A stretch of DNA of 64,000 nt from a candidate division TA06 bacterium. GTDB taxonomy: Bacteria > Edwardsbacteria > AC1 > EtOH8. The stretch's first letter is position 1; each line of letters begins with the position of its first letter. The notes below the pieces were generated by a model, which had not been told where the DNA came from, ran no database searches, and saw only the letters and a list, made by a program, of their open reading frames with translations. Of this stretch, positions 61,902 through 64,000 are shown one piece after another. Where the stretch lies: assembly GCA_016235665.1 (NCBI GenBank), contig JACRJI010000003.1:96061-160060 (forward strand). Reading direction: 5' to 3'. The position numbers and the translations under genes were made by a program.

Positions 61902-62819
61902 TTATATTCCGTCCAGGTTTATCCTGATGGCCGATCTTACCTTGGGCTCGGGGCAGTCCTTGTTTCCGTCGGGCAGACAGATCTCTATCACCGTGACCGT
62001 CTCCACCGAGGAGGGGCTGACCTGCGAAGTAGCCAGAGAAACCGGGGCCGGAGCCGGTGATGAAGCCCCTTTAACCGAGGCCTGTACTGAGGCAGGTTTT
62101 GCGGCCAGGTCTTTTTTGTCTGATATCCCGGCAGAGCCAATTGCGTGGGAACTGATGGAAGCGGCCATTTCCATGCTTTTGGCTCGCTTGGCCGGGGCCG
62201 CTGAAGGAGCTTCTTTTTCCATGGAGACCTCAGCCAGGTCCATCTCCGGCGCAGCTTCCATTTTCCGGATTTCTTGGGCAGGTGTCTCTTCACCCGCCTC
62301 TTCGGCGGGAGCTTCGGCCAGGTTCAATTCCGGAGCGGCTTCCAGGCTTTTTGAACTTTGGGCCGGGGCCTGATATTTTGCCTCATCCGCAGCGGTTGGT
62401 TGGGATATGGCTGGGGCTTCCAGCAAAACTGTCCTTTGTTCTTCCGGAACGGAGCGGTACAGGCGGGGTTTGGTCAGGTCGCCGGAGACCAGCACAATGG
62501 CCAGGCTGGCCAAAGCGGCGGCGGCGGTTACCCAGCCCCAGCTGAATCTTTTGGCTTCTTTCTGCGGAGCCAGTTTCTGTTGGGCGATGCGGTTGGCCAC
62601 GGCCGAGCCAAAGGTCTGGAAATAGCCCTCGGGGGTTTTGATGCCCTCGGCTTTTTCCACGGCCTTGTCCACCAGGGACAGCTCAGTCAAAACGGCTTGG
62701 CAGGCGGCGCATTGCTTCAGGTGCTGTTCGACCTCAAGCCGTTCGGTCTCCGTCAGCTGGCCGTCGTAGTAGGCGCCTATCTGCTCCGGCGTGAATGTAT
62801 GTTGTTCTGTGTGTTTCAT
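61902..62819 (-). CDS. Anti-sigma factor with zinc-binding ZAS motif and long periplasmic tail
   Basis: 305 residues. The N-terminal ZAS domain has HLKQCAACQAVL (HxxxCxxC) and binds an ECF sigma factor. A membrane segment (WGWVTAAAALASLAIVLVSG) is at about 93-112. The remaining 190 residues are Ala/Pro/Glu-rich and contain a loose internal repeat (LEAAPELNLAEAPAEEA and MEAAPEMDLAEVSMEKEA). This suggests an extended periplasmic sensor or spacer, ending in VETVTVIEICLPDGNKDC. It directly follows the sigma gene by 39 bases, the typical arrangement for an ECF pair. Confidence 0.88.
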   Translation of the reverse strand: MKHTEQHTFTPEQIGAYYDGQLTETERLEVEQHLKQCAACQAVLTELSLVDKAVEKAEGIKTPEGYFQTFGSAVANRIAQQKLAPQKEAKRFSWGWVTAAAALASLAIVLVSGDLTKPRLYRSVPEEQRTVLLEAPAISQPTAADEAKYQAPAQSSKSLEAAPELNLAEAPAEEAGEETPAQEIRKMEAAPEMDLAEVSMEKEAPSAAPAKRAKSMEMAASISSHAIGSAGISDKKDLAAKPASVQASVKGASSPAPAPVSLATSQVSPSSVETVTVIEICLPDGNKDCPEPKVRSAIRINLDGI

Positions 62820-62858
62820 TTTCTTTATTGTTGGGGTGGGTCTAAGACCAACCCGTAC

Positions 62859-63392
62859 TTATAATATCTCCTTCAAATTTTTTCCCAGCGCCAGCCGGGC
62901 CCGGGACAACCGTGACATCACGGTCCCGATCGGTATCTTCAGCGCCTGGCCGATCTCGGAATAAGAGAGGTCCTTGTCCACCCGTAACTGAACCACCATC
63001 CTCTGGTCTGCTGGCAGTTTGTCTATCTCTTTTCTTATCTTTCTGCAGGCATCGTCGTTGGCGAAAATCTCGGCCGGGTCCGGGCCCTGGTGTTCCAAAG
63101 CCTCGTCAATCGGAGCCAGTCTTTTCTGTTTCTTCAGCTGGTCGTAGCAGAGGTTAAGGCATATTCGGAGGATCCAGGTGTAGAACTTGTAGCTGTCGTC
63201 GTACTGTTTCAGGGCAAAATAGGCCTTGACGAAGGTTTCCTGGGCGGCCTCATCGGCCAGGTCATGGTCCCGCAGGATGCGAGCGGCCGAAGAGTAAACC
63301 GCCTTCTGGTAACGGATTACCAACAGGTTAAAGGCCTGGTTGTCGCCGGCCAGGGTCTGTTCTATAAGCGCTTGATCGGTTTGCTGTTCCAA
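62859..63392 (-). CDS. ECF-type RNA polymerase sigma factor
   Basis: 177 residues. Region 2 reads AFNLLVIRYQKAVYSSAARI to TFVKAYFALKQYDDSYKFYT, and region 4 (LPADQRMVVQLRVDKDLSYS, then IGTVMSRLSRARLALGKNL) is a clear helix-turn-helix. It belongs to the RpoE/SigW-like group and should direct an envelope- or stress-related regulon, held in check by the adjoining anti-sigma factor. The start is a TTG codon: an in-frame stop lies 27 bases upstream and no ATG or GTG lies between. No autoregulatory promoter could be recognised with confidence. Confidence 0.93.
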   Translation of the reverse strand: MEQQTDQALIEQTLAGDNQAFNLLVIRYQKAVYSSAARILRDHDLADEAAQETFVKAYFALKQYDDSYKFYTWILRICLNLCYDQLKKQKRLAPIDEALEHQGPDPAEIFANDDACRKIRKEIDKLPADQRMVVQLRVDKDLSYSEIGQALKIPIGTVMSRLSRARLALGKNLKEIL

Positions 63393-63426
63393 GTATATAC
63401 TTTCAAAAGGCTTGGTTTATTCCACT

Positions 63427-63525
63427 TTACCGGGCTCGCCACCAAGACATAAAGGCACCAATATTTTTCTTTAATTCTCAAGCAGTAATTTATATCCTTT
63501 GTGTCTTAGTGTCTTTGTGGCAAAA
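63427..63525. repeat. Inverted pair of the CCACCAAGACACAAAG-type motif
   Basis: GCCACCAAGACATAAAGGCA at 63428 and, at 63502-63521, GTGTCTTAGTGTCTTTGTGG are inverted relatives about 60 bases apart. They form a possible long stem in the gap between the divergent sigma and thioesterase genes. Related pieces occur at 15905-15945 and in the tandem repeat at 56841. Confidence 0.6.
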
Positions 63526-63600
63526 TACTTTCTTAAAACTATAATTTATAGTATAATACAAAGGCCACCGCAATTCAAGCAAATAATAAAGGAACTGAAA

Positions 63601-64000
63601 ATGGCCCGGATAAAGATAGACCTTCCCCCAAAATTCAGCTTTGAAACGGAGATGCCTGTGCGGATCACCGACATCAACTACGGCGGGCACCTGGGCAACG
63701 ATGCACTGCTGGGGCTGATCCACGAGGCCCGGCTGAGGTTCCTGAAGAGCATGGGTTACAGCGAGCATGATGTCGAAGGCGCGGGGATAATCATGTCCGA
63801 CGCGGCCATCGTCTACCAGGCCGAGTGCTTTTACGGCGATGTCCTTAAGTTTCAGGTTACCGCCGGGGAATTCTCCCGGGCCGGCTGCGACATATTTTAC
63901 CAGGTCACCAACGCCAAGACCGGAGGCCCCGTGGGCGGGGCCAAGACCGGGATAGTGTTCTATGATTACCGGAACAAGAAGGTATTGCCGGTGCCGGAGG
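63601..64000 (+). CDS. Acyl-CoA thioesterase, hotdog fold (cut by window edge)
   Basis: The first 133 codons are present and the frame runs off the window. The sequence shows the 4-hydroxybenzoyl-CoA thioesterase/YbgC-like hotdog fold: VRITDINYGGHLGNDALLGL with the catalytic Asp region, IHEARLRFLKSMGY, and YQAECFYGDVLKF. GPVGGAKTGIVFYDYRNKKV is near the family's usual end. Such enzymes hydrolyse acyl-CoA or acyl-ACP thioesters. The ATG is preceded by AAAGGAACTGAAA. The gene is divergent from the sigma factor. Confidence 0.88.
   Translation, partial: MARIKIDLPPKFSFETEMPVRITDINYGGHLGNDALLGLIHEARLRFLKSMGYSEHDVEGAGIIMSDAAIVYQAECFYGDVLKFQVTAGEFSRAGCDIFYQVTNAKTGGPVGGAKTGIVFYDYRNKKVLPVPE

Overview
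The window looks like a chromosomal stretch of a Gram-negative, didermic bacterium of moderate GC content (a little over half G+C by eye). Direct signs are LpxB (lipid A), a TonB-dependent outer-membrane receptor, an OmpA-type protein, many lipobox lipoproteins, and secreted beta-propeller proteins ending in a Por/T9SS-type sorting domain. Together with a split B12-dependent methylmalonyl-CoA mutase this points to the FCB group or a nearby candidate phylum. That placement is inference; no rRNA or other phylogenetic marker is present. There are no tRNAs, rRNAs, CRISPR arrays, transposases or phage modules.

Layout. 1-4.3 kb: a secreted-protein stub, mnmG, and an OmpA-FecR-barrel envelope protein. 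4.4-13.7 kb: a long leftward run with a TonB receptor, two partly duplicated FN3/kelch lipoproteins, a TPR metallopeptidase, a pseudouridine synthase and a secreted phosphoesterase. 13.7-21.1 kb: SH3-like lipoprotein, EamA transporter, ligA, guanine deaminase, a lipoprotein and a class II aldolase. 21.2-25.8 kb: two ABC exporter half-transporters with one degenerate ATP site, flanking a methyltransferase. 25.9-30.1 kb: TerC, lpxB, threonine aldolase, speD. 30.2-40.8 kb: a structured repeat, a STAND/TPR/SARP-type regulator, a small coiled-coil protein and two tandem 1000-residue secreted beta-propellers. 40.9-56.7 kb: the four genes of methylmalonyl-CoA handling (catalytic subunit, B12 subunit, MeaB chaperone, epimerase) scattered among membrane proteins, a nucleotidyltransferase pair, a PEP-synthase/rifampicin-phosphotransferase-like enzyme, a strikingly AT-rich orphan gene and an EF-hand membrane protein paired with LemA. 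57-59.6 kb: a cysteine hydrolase and a translationally coupled FAD oxidoreductase/RlmN-like radical SAM pair. 59.9-63.4 kb: a zinc-ribbon/pilin-like protein, a lipoprotein, a REC-PATAN response regulator and an ECF sigma/anti-sigma pair. A thioesterase runs off the right end.

How parts work together. The methylmalonyl-CoA set can interconvert succinyl-CoA and propionyl-CoA precursors. The envelope genes form a large uptake/secretion component. Promoters are very regular (TTGNNN-N17-TATNNT); in five cases the -10 box lies only 6-12 bases before the start codon, implying leaderless or nearly leaderless mRNAs.

The most unusual signals are: a three-copy, modular, hairpin-rich intergenic element; the coupled FAD/RlmN-like pair, in which both partners lack a signature cysteine of their family; a family of long palindromes, one of which has become the 3' end of a gene; and the AT-rich orphan gene wedged directly against the epimerase gene.
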